A stretch of 64,000 nucleotides of DNA from positions 310,001 through 374,000 of the forward strand of contig NZ_FNTJ01000003.1 in the NCBI RefSeq assembly GCF_900105185.1, in the 5' to 3' direction. The first letter of the stretch is position 1, and every line of letters begins with the position of its first letter. Under the pieces are notes generated by a model. That model saw only the letters and a list, made by a program, of their open reading frames with translations, searched no databases and was not told the DNA's origin. The DNA comes from Pseudomonas saponiphila. GTDB taxonomy: Bacteria > Pseudomonadota > Gammaproteobacteria > Pseudomonadales > Pseudomonadaceae. The position numbers and the translations under genes are program-made. This document shows positions 33,356 through 41,921 of the stretch, piece by piece.

Positions 33356-33511
33356 TTAGGCGGCCTGATCTTCGAGCTTGGCTTCAAGCTCGGCGATCTC
33401 GTCCAGGATATCGGCGCGGGTGTCATCATCCGTCTCGTCGCCCTTCAGTGACATTTCCAACTTATCCAGGCGATCTTGAATCTGCTCAGCGGTCATCTCG
33501 ATTACATCCAT
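33356..33511 (-). CDS. 51-residue acidic coiled-coil protein
   Basis: MDVIEMTAEQIQDRLDKLEM, then charged helices ending in EDQAA. Regular Leu/Ile spacing suggests a coiled coil. AAGGGAA upstream; 44 bases before the next gene of the operon. Confidence 0.7.
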   Translation of the reverse strand: MDVIEMTAEQIQDRLDKLEMSLKGDETDDDTRADILDEIAELEAKLEDQAA

Positions 33512-33522
33512 GATGGATTCCC

Positions 33523-33807
33523 TTAGTTCGTCTTGGCTGCCTTTGCTGCCAGTTCGTTGACTTGTTTCACTACTGCGTCACCAGTGAGCAGCAGCATGAA
33601 AGACCCAGCCATGTTTTCGCCGGGTACATGGTTCGGATTGGGGAAAAAGATATCGAACTTGTTTGGGTTCAAATCGGATCGCCCTACGCTGGCTTCAACG
33701 CCATCGGCAAAGACGATTCTGATCTTCTCGCCCTCAACGGTAATGCTGGTGATACCGTCAATCTCGGCCAGCTCGACGCCGGGATTCAGCGCAATCTGAT
33801 TCACCAC
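33523..33807 (-). CDS. hypothetical protein
   Basis: 94 residues from a GTG (GAGGAA upstream); the ATG at 33843 lies inside the zinc-ribbon gene. Strand-rich core (ITSITVEGEKIRIVFADGVEA), then a helix near the end. No family recognised. Confidence 0.65.
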   Translation of the reverse strand: MVNQIALNPGVELAEIDGITSITVEGEKIRIVFADGVEASVGRSDLNPNKFDIFFPNPNHVPGENMAGSFMLLLTGDAVVKQVNELAAKAAKTN

Positions 33808-33823
33808 AATGGTGTTCCTCAAA

Positions 33824-33952
33824 CTATTTACGTTTCGGCTCAACCTGCGGGCGAGGCTTGCACGTCATGCAGTAGCCCTTCTTCGCCCCTTTCTTGAACA
33901 CGTCGTACCACTTGTCACAGCCCTTGCAGTGGAAATCATCGATCTTCGCCAC
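33824..33952 (-). CDS. 42-residue zinc-ribbon protein
   Basis: MAKIDDFHCKGCDKWYDVFK, then KKGYCMTCKPRPQ: two CxxC knuckles and a basic tail. GTG start with GAGGTAA upstream. First gene of the operon under copy 22. Confidence 0.7.
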   Translation of the reverse strand: MAKIDDFHCKGCDKWYDVFKKGAKKGYCMTCKPRPQVEPKRK

Positions 33953-34009
33953 AATGGTTACCTCGATTGGGTGGTGAGGGAGATCGCCGGCGAATCCCGG
34001 CGAGGAAAC

Positions 34010-34042
34010 TCATCATCAGGCCGGGCGGGGCGTGCCAGCAGA
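34010..34042 (-). promoter_or_regulatory. repeated promoter element, copy 22
   Basis: Core CTGCTGGCACG, then GATGATGA. Confidence 0.85.
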
Positions 34043-34056
34043 GATCATCGAGCGGC

Positions 34057-34200
34057 CTAGTGTTTCTTGCCGGCCTCGTCCCAGCCGTCACGGGCTTCCT
34101 GCTTGATTCTCCGCTGCTCTCGGCGGATTACCCAAACACAAACCAGCATTACGGCTACCAAACCCCCGATGCCGATCACAAGCAAAGCGGTGTCCTTCAT
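34057..34200 (-). CDS. 47-residue single-span membrane protein
   Basis: MKDTALLVIGIGGLVAVMLV then a basic RREQRRIKQEAR helix: one span with a cytoplasmic charged tail. GAGGA upstream. No own promoter element; it follows a weak terminator. Confidence 0.6.
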   Translation of the reverse strand: MKDTALLVIGIGGLVAVMLVCVWVIRREQRRIKQEARDGWDEAGKKH

Positions 34201-34240
34201 AAAGTCCTCAGTCATGGACGATAACAGTGTCCTGGTACTG

Positions 34241-34262
34241 ACAAAGCCCGCACAAGGCGGGC
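34241..34262 (-). terminator. possible terminator
   Basis: Minus-strand stem GCCCGCC/GCGGGC, then TTTGT. A second stem without T run lies at about 34349-34374. Downstream of the ligase gene. Confidence 0.5.
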
Positions 34263-34381
34263 CGGTGGAGGGAGTATGCGGCGGGGCCGGATCACCCCTC
34301 AATCTCGGGGTCAAACCGACTGCAATTGCGGGCAAAACCTCCCATGATGCGCCCGCGCCACTGAGGCGCGGGCTTTACTGG

Positions 34382-35503
34382 TCAGGCGGCTACGTCCATG
34401 TCGCTGTCCTCGGCAGCTTCGGGCTTGTAGTGCAGTGACGCGAGCGTGCATTCATCGCGGCTCACGTCGTCACGCTGACCCTGAAAGACCGGCTGGAAGA
34501 GAGAACCGCCCTTGTGCGCGTAGAGGTAGCGAATCTCCACGAGGCTGCCGATGGCCGGGGTGCTCTTGTTGGCCGGCACAGTGCAGTTGCCAACAGAAAC
34601 GAGGTTGCCCAGTTCATCCAGCATGCTGACACCGAAGCTCGACTTGGTGGGGTGCTGAGAGGTAACGATCGCAGTGGTGAACTGGAGGAACGGGAACTTC
34701 AGGTGAGTACCGCCAGACGCCGGTTTGCCGGGCGTGTACGGGGTTCCACGCTTCTTGGCCACGACGCCTTCACCTTTCTCGGCTTTGACGCGCTCGAAGA
34801 GCTGGCGCTTGGCTTCAGGGGTATAGGCGCTGACAACCACCTCAACATGCTTAGACCCGCCTGCCGACAGGGCAGCGCGCAGCTGCTCCATGTGTTCGAG
34901 GCGCGTTTCGAGCGACATCGCTTCAACACGCTGCCCACGCACTTCACGGACATCGAACACCACATAGCGGGTGCCGATCAGCTCGCCGTCAACGGTCAGG
35001 GGGAGGAAATCGACGCAGCAGCGCTCCAGATCGCCAGACACCTCGCTCGGGTAGGCCACCGAGAAGCCCTTGCGGTTCGCGCTGATGATGGCCGACTCGT
35101 TCAGGGCAAAGCCGCGGCGGTGGCCATTGTGCTTTTCCTGCAACACCCAGCCATCATCCTCGATGGCTTGCTCAAGCTCGGCTTCAGTCATCACGTTGAG
35201 CAGGTGGGGGATCAGGCCGGTGGGAACCAGCTCCTGACCGGCAGACACCATCGCCGCGCCTTGGTCGCCATCAGGCACATAGCGCTTGCCGAGACGTTCA
35301 TTGACGGCCTTATCGAAGGCCTTCTTGGCAACATCGTACTCGACGGGGGCTTTGGTCTTCAGGGTCTCGGTCAGGGTCGAGCCACGGCGACCGTGATAGG
35401 TGATGAGGACGAAGCCGCCGTCGCGGGCCTTAAGCTGAATGATGTACTCCTTGTCACTGGAGCCTTCGGTGAAGGTGAAGCGGGTGCGCAGTTCTTGCGA
35501 CAT
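34382..35503 (-). CDS. WGR-domain ATP-dependent DNA ligase
   Basis: 373 residues from MSQELR, AGAGG upstream. WGR domain at about 5-80 (YIIQLKARDGGFVLITYHGRRG). Nucleotidyltransferase core from about 95: motif I EKHNGHRR with Lys124, motif III VDGELIG, EGVVAKK (motif IV) and LKFPF (motif V). Motif I has N instead of the usual D of KxDG. An OB-like C-terminal part follows (GSLVEIRYLYAH). Seals DNA nicks using ATP; the WGR domain probably binds DNA. Single-gene unit. Confidence 0.9.
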   Translation of the reverse strand: MSQELRTRFTFTEGSSDKEYIIQLKARDGGFVLITYHGRRGSTLTETLKTKAPVEYDVAKKAFDKAVNERLGKRYVPDGDQGAAMVSAGQELVPTGLIPHLLNVMTEAELEQAIEDDGWVLQEKHNGHRRGFALNESAIISANRKGFSVAYPSEVSGDLERCCVDFLPLTVDGELIGTRYVVFDVREVRGQRVEAMSLETRLEHMEQLRAALSAGGSKHVEVVVSAYTPEAKRQLFERVKAEKGEGVVAKKRGTPYTPGKPASGGTHLKFPFLQFTTAIVTSQHPTKSSFGVSMLDELGNLVSVGNCTVPANKSTPAIGSLVEIRYLYAHKGGSLFQPVFQGQRDDVSRDECTLASLHYKPEAAEDSDMDVAA

Positions 35504-35533
35504 GGTGATGCCTCTTGCTGGTTGGTGATGAGG

Positions 35534-35566
35534 CAATCTTCAAGGTGGCAGGTGCGTGCCGGTAGA
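35534..35566 (-). promoter_or_regulatory. repeated promoter element, copy 23
   Basis: Core CTACCGGCACG (one change), then GAAGATTG. Drives the ligase gene; the second IS begins 68 bases upstream. Confidence 0.75.
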
Positions 35567-35627
35567 TCAGGAGATGCCGGGCCAGAGGGATGTTCAGGCC
35601 GCAATTCCAGAGACGAATGACAGGGTG

Positions 35628-35633
35628 ACCAGG
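35628..35633. repeat. target-site duplication, left, IS copy 2
   Basis: ACCAGG, repeated at 38275-38280. Confidence 0.85.
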
Positions 35634-35726
35634 TGCGGATTTCGGTGAACGTGACCGAGCGTTTCGCTAATACGTGACCGGTGCTTCCACCCCGGTTGCG
35701 CGGGTTCTGGATTGTAATCGCATCGG

Positions 35727-36476
35727 TCACGATGCGGCTTGTTCCTCGGCTTTTTTTCGGCGCAGCGACTCGCCTTTCATCGTCAGTCGGTAGGCGTTGT
35801 GCACCAGGCGGTCGAGGATGGCATCGGCCAGGGTCGGGTCGTTGATCCAGCCGTGCCAGTGCTCGATGGGCAGTTGGCTCGTCAGGATGGTGGAGCGGCT
35901 GCCAGCGCGGTCGTCGATCACCTCCAGCAGGTCATGCCGGGCTCCTTCCTCCAGCGGGGCTAGCGCCCAGTCGTCCAGCACCAGGACGTCGACCTTTGCC
36001 AGCTGTTGCAGGGTACGGCCGAAGCTGCCGTCGCCATGAGCGATGCGCAGTTGTTCCAGCAGGCGCGGGGTGCGCAGGTACAGGGTGCTATAGCCCTGGC
36101 GGCAGGCCTGGTTGCCCAGGGCGCAGGCCAGCCAGGTTTTGCCGGCACCGGTCGGGCCGGTCAGCAGCAGGTTGTGCTGCTGGCGGATCCAGTCGCCACT
36201 GGCCAGGGTGGCGATCAGACGCTCGTCCAGGGCGCGTCCGGTGCGGCGGTCGAGATCTTCCAGGCAGGCGTTGGCGTACTTGAGCTTGGCCTTCTTGCGC
36301 AGCCGTACCAGGCGCTGGTTGTCACGCCAGGCCAGTTCGCGGTCGAGCAGTAGGCCGAGGCGTTCATCGAAGCTCAGGCTGTGGCTGGCCGGCAGCGTCC
36401 ATTGCTCTTCCAGGGCGCGGGCCATGCCGTCCAGGCGTAGCTGGTGCAGTTGATTCAGGGTGTGTTGCGGCATCAT
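35727..36476 (-). CDS. istB: IS21-family helper ATPase IstB (copy 2)
   Basis: 249 residues, identical in translation to copy 1. One silent C/T difference at about 35787. Confidence 0.95.
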   Translation of the reverse strand: MMPQHTLNQLHQLRLDGMARALEEQWTLPASHSLSFDERLGLLLDRELAWRDNQRLVRLRKKAKLKYANACLEDLDRRTGRALDERLIATLASGDWIRQQHNLLLTGPTGAGKTWLACALGNQACRQGYSTLYLRTPRLLEQLRIAHGDGSFGRTLQQLAKVDVLVLDDWALAPLEEGARHDLLEVIDDRAGSRSTILTSQLPIEHWHGWINDPTLADAILDRLVHNAYRLTMKGESLRRKKAEEQAAS

Positions 36477-38049
36477 CGAACAGCTCCTGTTGCGGGGGTT
36501 GGTAGTAGTCGGCGCCACGGACGTTCTCGTGGTCGCCGGGTAAGGTCGTTTCGGCGGCACGCTGGGGCAGCGGCTGTTGATCCAGGCCTTGCTGGAGCAG
36601 GTTGCGCACGCTGCGCCCGGTGAAGGCGCGCAGGTGTACGGCACGTTCGGCAGCGGCTTCCAGGCGTGCATTGCCATAGCGCCGGGCCAGCGAGAGCAGG
36701 CCGAGGCAGGCGCGGTAGCCCATCTCCGGGTGCGGCTTGTGGGTCAGTTGGTGATCGATCAGTTGGCGCGTGTAGGGGCCGATCCGCGCGCCCCAGTCGA
36801 GCAGGCGTTGTGGCGTCCATTCGCGATGCGCCTGGTGCGCCGCGGGCATGTGCTCGCGCTGGGTACTGTAAGCGCCGCGTCGCCCCAGCAGCAGGTGGCT
36901 GGCCACCCGCCGGTTGCCATGCAGCACTTCCAGGGTGTGTGCCGTCAGTCGCACGTCCACGTTCTGCCGGGCCAGGGCGGAGGGCACGCTGTAGAAGCTG
37001 CCATTGACCTCGATGTGGTAGTCGATGCTGACCTTGCAGCGCTTGAAGGTGGCGACCTCGTAGGGATGCACCGGCAGCGCTCGCAAGGCCGGGCGATCCA
37101 GGCGCTCGAACCAGTCGCGCCGGCAGCCATCGAGCCGCTTGAACGGGCGCCGATTCAGATCCTCCAGCAGCTCGGCGATGGCCTGGTTAAGCGCATGCAG
37201 GCTGAAGAACTGCCGATGGCGCAGCCGCGCCATGATCCAGCGCTCGACCACCTGCACCGCCACCTCGGCCTTGGCCTTGTCCTGAGGCTTGCGTGGCCGT
37301 GCCGGCAGGATCACCGTCTGGTAATGACGCGCGCACTCCAGCGTGGCCCGGTTCAGGCCCGGCTCGTAGCGATCCGGCTGGGCGACCAGGGCGCGCGGAT
37401 TGTCCGGCACAACCATTTCCGGCACGCCGCCAAAGTAGGTCAGAGCCTGGCCCAGCGAGGTCAGCCAGTCCACCTGGGTTTCGCCTGGCGTCGCGCAGGC
37501 ATAGGTGTAATTCGAGGCGCCCAGGGCGGCGACGAAGATGTGCGCCCGGCGCACTTCGCCGGTGGCCGGGTCGACCACCGGCAGCGTCGGCCCGGCATAG
37601 TCGATGAATAGCTTCTCGCCCGCACGGTGCAGCTGACGCATCGAACGTTTGAGCGTCTGGGCGTAGCGCCGGTAGTGCTCGACGAACTGGGTGTAGCGGT
37701 AGGTCGGCTGGCCCGCATGCGCGGCGAGATATTCCTCCCACAGCAGCTGCAAGGTCACGCCCTTGCGTCGCAACTCGCGGTGGATGCTCAGCACATCGGG
37801 CAGCACTCGCTCACCGCGCGGCTTGTTCGTCGACGTCGGTGCAAACAAGGCGGCCGCCAGCGCGGCCTCGTCCATGGCCACCAGCGCCGGCCAGTCCAGC
37901 CCGGCCACCCGCGCCGCCGCGATGTACTTGCTAACCACGCCCTTGGACAGCTGCAAGGCACGGGCAATCTTCTCGTGGGACAAGCCGGCCTCAAACTTGA
38001 GGCGCAGACATTCTTTGATGTTTCGCATGGCTACTCGCGGCGCCGCCAT
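36364..38049 (-). CDS. istA: IS21-family transposase IstA (copy 2)
   Basis: 561 residues, identical to copy 1, so both copies can supply transposase. Confidence 0.95.
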   Translation of the reverse strand: MAAPRVAMRNIKECLRLKFEAGLSHEKIARALQLSKGVVSKYIAAARVAGLDWPALVAMDEAALAAALFAPTSTNKPRGERVLPDVLSIHRELRRKGVTLQLLWEEYLAAHAGQPTYRYTQFVEHYRRYAQTLKRSMRQLHRAGEKLFIDYAGPTLPVVDPATGEVRRAHIFVAALGASNYTYACATPGETQVDWLTSLGQALTYFGGVPEMVVPDNPRALVAQPDRYEPGLNRATLECARHYQTVILPARPRKPQDKAKAEVAVQVVERWIMARLRHRQFFSLHALNQAIAELLEDLNRRPFKRLDGCRRDWFERLDRPALRALPVHPYEVATFKRCKVSIDYHIEVNGSFYSVPSALARQNVDVRLTAHTLEVLHGNRRVASHLLLGRRGAYSTQREHMPAAHQAHREWTPQRLLDWGARIGPYTRQLIDHQLTHKPHPEMGYRACLGLLSLARRYGNARLEAAAERAVHLRAFTGRSVRNLLQQGLDQQPLPQRAAETTLPGDHENVRGADYYQPPQQELFDDAATHPESTAPATPGRHGPRPGRAMDAAGQPQPELR

Positions 38050-38274
38050 CTTCCTCTCCCGAAATCGGTCGAGGATGGCGGCGCATCAGGTCATGCGCAA
38101 CGAAGGGGAAGGCTTTCGCTAAGTCGTGACCGGCGATTTCGGTAAGCCGTGACCACCTGTTTCGGAACAGGCGGAAAATCGGTCACGTTGCTACCGAAAT
38201 GAGCGGTCACGCGTTAGCGAAATGACCGGTCACGATCAACCGAAACGGCCGGTCACGGTGCTCCGAAATCCGCA

Positions 38275-38280
38275 ACCAGG
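38275..38280. repeat. target-site duplication, right, IS copy 2
   Basis: ACCAGG, matching 35628-35633. Confidence 0.85.
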
Positions 38281-38345
38281 AAGATCAACCCCAAATATCA
38301 GACCCCAATTCGCGGGGCCGAAGGGCTGGCTGTAAAGGCACCGCG

Positions 38346-38597
38346 TCAGCCGGCGCTTCGGACATCAAGCGCCCCGGCGCGGGTCGCCCCAAGGTCGATA
38401 CCGATGGCTTGTGCTGCGTCGAGAACAGCCTGCTCTGCGTGGCAGGCCTCAGTCATCGCGGCGTGGCGTTCGCTAACTTCCAGCGGAAGGCCGGAGGCTT
38501 GGCGAATTTTCTTGATGGCAAAAAGCAGGTTTGCGGCGCAACTCTGGAGCTGATCCGGTGAGACAGTGAACTGCTTGCTGGGCGCGTGGTATCTCAC
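38346..38597 (-). CDS. helical hypothetical protein
   Basis: 83 residues from a GTG with GAGGGAA upstream. Helical (LQSCAANLLFAIKKIRQASG; AVLDAAQAIGID), two Cys. Last gene of the tRNA-headed operon; a CCCC/GGGG stem at 38303-38317 may end it. Confidence 0.65.
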   Translation of the reverse strand: MRYHAPSKQFTVSPDQLQSCAANLLFAIKKIRQASGLPLEVSERHAAMTEACHAEQAVLDAAQAIGIDLGATRAGALDVRSAG

Positions 38598-38613
38598 AGG
38601 GATTCCCTCGAAC

Positions 38614-38820
38614 CTATGCCGACTGCCGCTTGGCAATTGCAGCAGCCAGCAGACGCTCATCGAGCACAGCAGCACACTGCTTGCAGTGCTGTTCGTTGTA
38701 GTCCAGGCAGGCGTGCTGCTCATTGCCCTCGGCGTCAGTCCGGATTACGTGGTTGCCACACTGTTCCCCGCAGACATCGCAGAAGGTTTCTTCAATCTCT
38801 ACCATGCGTCTCTTTTTCAT
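38614..38820 (-). CDS. small zinc-finger protein
   Basis: 68 residues: CDVCGEQCGNH, then NEQHACLDYNEQHCKQC. Six Cys and several His indicate zinc binding. GAGG upstream. Confidence 0.7.
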   Translation of the reverse strand: MKKRRMVEIEETFCDVCGEQCGNHVIRTDAEGNEQHACLDYNEQHCKQCAAVLDERLLAAAIAKRQSA

Positions 38821-38846
38821 GACGGATATCCTCGAATTTCCCAGGC

Positions 38847-39191
38847 TTAGCTTGCGGCGCGCTGCCGTGCAGCCATTTCTTCGGCAGTTTCACCATGCAG
38901 CTCGTAGAAATCTCGATCACGCCAAGCCGCACAAAATTCGGCAGAAAGCCCGGTGACCTCCGCCATGAATGCCTTGCAATCTTCGTCGTTGAAAACTGGT
39001 CGGCCATCTTCCTGCTTGATCAGGTGTGGGTGCGACCTTTGATCTGTTGCTACTACTTCAGGGGGCAGCACATTGGAGACAAGACCGATCATGCTGATGT
39101 AACGCCAATGCGCTTCATCAAGCGCTTCAAGCTCGCGTCCGGTCGCACGTTCCAGCACAGCCGTAAATTGATCGGGCGTCATAGAGGCCAT
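38847..39191 (-). CDS. helical hypothetical protein
   Basis: 114 residues, helical, acidic; ends with a helix EEMAARQRA. AGGGAA upstream. Same operon. Confidence 0.7.
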   Translation of the reverse strand: MASMTPDQFTAVLERATGRELEALDEAHWRYISMIGLVSNVLPPEVVATDQRSHPHLIKQEDGRPVFNDEDCKAFMAEVTGLSAEFCAAWRDRDFYELHGETAEEMAARQRAAS

Positions 39192-39197
39192 GATTCC

Positions 39198-39545
39198 CTA
39201 GCCGCCTACGTTGACAAGAATTAGGGCGAAAAGTCCTGCTGAAACCACTACATCAACCTGAATGGCCAGGGCCGCAAACTTCACGCGGTCTCCACGGCTG
39301 CGATGGTACTGCTGAAGGCACGCGATAACAGCCAAATACGCGCTGAAAGCAATCGAAATCCAGAGGGTTGGCCCCACCCCAACGATAAAGGCCCAGTTGA
39401 GCGGTTCGTGAACTACCAGACTTGTTCCCAGCAGCATTGCGGGAACCATGGCCAGACAGATCGCGAGCAGAGTCAGGAAGCCTTTATGGCGCTCTTTAAC
39501 CCCGGAGCGAAGCCCCGTGATGACCTGGGACAGTACGTTTACCAT
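39198..39545 (-). CDS. membrane protein
   Basis: 115 residues; hydrophobic segments at about 22-45, 50-75 and 90-113. GGAAACC upstream. Function unknown. Confidence 0.75.
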   Translation of the reverse strand: MVNVLSQVITGLRSGVKERHKGFLTLLAICLAMVPAMLLGTSLVVHEPLNWAFIVGVGPTLWISIAFSAYLAVIACLQQYHRSRGDRVKFAALAIQVDVVVSAGLFALILVNVGG

Positions 39546-39569
39546 TTCAGGGGTTTCCTTTTTGGCCGG

Positions 39570-40157
39570 TTAAGCGGCACTTTCAGTCGGGACGCTATCA
39601 AGTGAAGCCAAGCTTTGGCGTGCCTGGGCAAGGGCTTCGTCGATGTCCTTGATCTCAACCTGAACGGCTGAATACTCAGAGACACCGGCATGATTGGCCA
39701 GTCGAGCCATGCTGTCACGGGCGGTCGTGAGCTTATCGATCAGGCGATTGGTGCTCTGCACGATCACCTCATGCCGAGAGATCAGATCCCGAAGATTGGA
39801 CTCGACTCGATTCAAGTGGTCCAAGGCCGAACTGACATCAGCGGCAAGATTGCTGGCGCTGGCGAGGCCTGCCTTCAGGTTGATATGCAGCTCTGTGAAG
39901 GCCGAACAGTGGGCGAGCACCCACTCATAGAGATCATCGCCCTTGTCGCGCTCCCCGATCTCATAGAGGGCAATCTGGCGAAGCAGTTCAGCCCGGCGCA
40001 TTTCGGCCCACTTGAGCAGACTGGAAATGTCCGTGACGCCGGCGTGCTTGATGAAGGCATCCAAGGGGCCGCCATTCAGCATTTCGGCAACCGTGAGCAT
40101 GCCAGCGGCACGCAACTTCATGTCCAACGTCTGGGCTTCGCTTTGCTCAATGCTCAT
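39570..40157 (-). CDS. coiled-coil protein
   Basis: 195 residues from MSIEQSEAQ. Long charged helices (SALDHLNRVESNLRDLISRH; STNRLIDKLTTARDSMARL) suggest an elongated coiled coil. It begins 36 bases after the tRNA and earlier in-frame starts lie in the tRNA, so it is probably read through from the tRNA promoter. Confidence 0.7.
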   Translation of the reverse strand: MSIEQSEAQTLDMKLRAAGMLTVAEMLNGGPLDAFIKHAGVTDISSLLKWAEMRRAELLRQIALYEIGERDKGDDLYEWVLAHCSAFTELHINLKAGLASASNLAADVSSALDHLNRVESNLRDLISRHEVIVQSTNRLIDKLTTARDSMARLANHAGVSEYSAVQVEIKDIDEALAQARQSLASLDSVPTESAA

Positions 40158-40192
40158 GCAGCGTCTCGGGAGGTGGTTCTGGGGTAGGAAAG

Positions 40193-40269
40193 TGGTGCAC
40201 CCGGCTGGACTCGAACCAGCGACCATCCGCTTAGAAGGCGGATGCTCTATCCAACTGAGCTACGGGTGC
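40193..40269 (-). tRNA. tRNA-Arg (anticodon TCT)
   Basis: Complete cloverleaf: acceptor GCACCCG/CGGGTGC, D stem GCTC/GAGC, anticodon stem TCCGC/GCGGA with loop CTTCTAA, T arm GCTGG-TTCGAGT-CCAGC, and encoded CCA. Reads AGA codons, rare in GC-rich pseudomonads. No terminator follows; the next gene starts 36 bases on. Confidence 0.97.
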
Positions 40270-40280
40270 TTGATGCGCAG

Positions 40281-40286
40281 ATTGTA
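40281..40286 (-). promoter_or_regulatory. -10 box of the tRNA promoter
   Basis: TACAAT, 11 bases before the tRNA; a poor -35 (GTCGAC) lies 17 bases upstream. A conventional sigma-70 type, unlike the repeated element. Confidence 0.55.
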
Positions 40287-40299
40287 ACGACGGCTCGCG

Positions 40300-40590
40300 T
40301 CAGGTCGACTCAAAGTACCCCTGCGAAACCAGCAGATCGAAAGCCACTTCGAGAGCCGGCTTGTGCCGCTCTGCGGAGGATTCCTCGTCCATCTGGTCAT
40401 AGGCGGTGACGACATCCCACCAGGCAAAGAAGCTTTCGAAGTCCGGGAAGGAGAGCGCCTCATCCTCCATGGTGTCCTTGATGGTCTGGGTAAGGGCTTC
40501 CAGGGTGGGCAGCTCCGAACGGTCCACCAGGCCGGCAGCGATCATTTCCGCGACCACTGCTGCATAGCGTTCTTCGTGATTGGCGATCAT
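40300..40590 (-). CDS. helical acidic protein
   Basis: 96 residues from MIANHEERY, AAGGAG upstream. Helical (RYAAVVAEMIAAGLVD; FAWWDVVTAYDQM). Single-gene unit under copy 24. Confidence 0.75.
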   Translation of the reverse strand: MIANHEERYAAVVAEMIAAGLVDRSELPTLEALTQTIKDTMEDEALSFPDFESFFAWWDVVTAYDQMDEESSAERHKPALEVAFDLLVSQGYFEST

Positions 40591-40643
40591 TGGGCGGTTC
40601 TCCTTGCGTCCGGGCCGAGTGCCCGCGCTACTTGTTGATGGCC

Positions 40644-40676
40644 TCATCTTCGCCCCACCCAGCGCGTGCCAGTAGG
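40644..40676 (-). promoter_or_regulatory. repeated promoter element, copy 24
   Basis: Core CTACTGGCACG, then GAAGATGA. Confidence 0.85.
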
Positions 40677-40739
40677 TGAGTCTGTCCTAATGGGCACGCG
40701 CGCACGGGGCAGGCTATCAGCCGCCAATCACGCCAGAAG

Positions 40740-41015
40740 TTAGAGAGCGAACTCGGACAGGTAAGCCTCGACCGGCTCGTCAATGGCCGTGGCAAAGCCG
40801 CGATCATCAATGACCACCGGCTGGCCATTGCGCTCGGTGACATAGAAGGTCGTGCCTTCAATGTCTTCGAGGTCGAGATCGGATTCAGCGCACACGGTTT
40901 CGAGCAGCGTTTTCTCGTCATCGAAGAAGCGGCAGCCTTGAAAGCTCTCCTGAGTCACAGGGACTTTGGCTGTGTCGATTTCGAAGTAGTGGCCATTCGT
41001 GTTGAGCAAAAACAT
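40740..41015 (-). CDS. acidic hypothetical protein
   Basis: 91 residues, acidic (CAESDLDLEDIEGTTFYV); ends with a helix. GGAGGTG upstream. Second gene of the unit from 41528. Confidence 0.7.
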   Translation of the reverse strand: MFLLNTNGHYFEIDTAKVPVTQESFQGCRFFDDEKTLLETVCAESDLDLEDIEGTTFYVTERNGQPVVIDDRGFATAIDEPVEAYLSEFAL

Positions 41016-41078
41016 CCTGCACCTCCAGCTGGTGGCCCCACGGCGGTGCCGTAGGGTATTGAGTTCGGAATCTATGGC

Positions 41079-41528
41079 TTAAACCACAGTGAAGTGGACT
41101 GCCTTGCCATCATCGGCAAGCACACCCTTTTCGCGGAGCAGGTCTGCCGCCAGCTCGACCGCTTCCTCTTTGCCGATCAGGCCGCCGAGGTAGCTGAACA
41201 CGGCCACCCAGAAGCGATCATCACCCACCTGAAATGCCACGAAGCGGCATTCTTGGTTGAGGATGCTTTCGGCGGTGTGCTCAGCGAGGGCGTCATCGAC
41301 AACGTGAGCCGGCACCCGGTAGTCGACGAAGAAGTCAGCCGGATTGCCATTGAGGGTTTCACCATCGGACCAAGTGAGGCCGATGCGGTTCTCTTTGCGG
41401 CCACCAGCGTCGTAGACCACAGAAAACCCGCTGGCCGCGCCAGTGTCGGGCAGTACGCTGTAGGCGTGGTTCATCCAGCACACCGGCAGGCCGGCAGATA
41501 CTGCTGCTTTGATTCGCTCGACGTTCAT
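41079..41528 (-). CDS. hypothetical protein
   Basis: 149 residues; strand-rich with two Cys and a late helix (KEEAVELAADLLREKG). GGAGC upstream. First gene under copy 25. Confidence 0.75.
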   Translation of the reverse strand: MNVERIKAAVSAGLPVCWMNHAYSVLPDTGAASGFSVVYDAGGRKENRIGLTWSDGETLNGNPADFFVDYRVPAHVVDDALAEHTAESILNQECRFVAFQVGDDRFWVAVFSYLGGLIGKEEAVELAADLLREKGVLADDGKAVHFTVV

Positions 41529-41580
41529 GCTTGCTCCAGATTCATGCGCTCAGTGGCGAGTTGTCGCCTCTCGATGTGGC

Positions 41581-41613
41581 TTATGATCTGGTCAGTGAAT
41601 GCGTGCCAGCAGA
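41581..41613 (-). promoter_or_regulatory. repeated promoter element, copy 25
   Basis: Core CTGCTGGCACG, then GATCATAA. Confidence 0.85.
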
Positions 41614-41682
41614 TCCCGATTGATCTTTGAGAAATCGAATTGCAGTTCGCGATAGCGGCAACAGGGTTGAAGCAGGTGGAAA

Positions 41683-41853
41683 GGTAGAGCCTGGGGTGAC
41701 CGGGTGGTTTGCCGACACGGATCGGGCACCCCAGGGCTCAGAGCCGGATGATTTACCGCCCAACTCAGGCGCGGAAATCATCCAGAGCTAGATGGCCACC
41801 GAGAGGTATGCCACCAACCGGGCCGCATTCTACCCCCGCATCAATGCTCTACC
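41683..41853. ncRNA. possible structured RNA in a 310-base gene-free stretch
   Basis: Between 41614 and 41921 no gene is convincing. Nested complementary segments: GGTAGAGC (41683-41690) with GCTCTACC (41846-41853); CTGGGGTG (41691-41698) with CACCCCAG (41727-41734); GGCT/AGCC (41735-41745); GGATGATTT (41746-41754) with AAATCATCC (41775-41783), extended inside by CCGC/GCGG. Together they give a closed multi-helix junction. No known family is recognised and either strand is possible. Confidence 0.5.
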
Positions 41854-41921
41854 TGGTCAAAAGGGGCGTCCCAAATCACACCCCCGGATCGCCGGCCTCA
41901 CATCAGTCAAGCCGTGGGGCT

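Larger units (their letters stand above)
35634..38274 (-). mobile_element. IS21-family insertion sequence, copy 2 (2,641 bp)
   Basis: Same ends and genes as 14146-16763 with only two base changes noticed, plus an extra 23-base subterminal repeat near the right end (about 38210-38232). Its different target duplication shows a separate insertion. It lies between the ligase promoter and the next operon and does not obviously break a gene. Confidence 0.97.

Noticed and set aside
34514..35620. Long plus-strand frame opposite the ligase
   Set aside because: Antisense to clear ligase motifs.
14139..38280. Composite transposon formed by the two IS copies
   Set aside because: Each copy has its own distinct target duplication.
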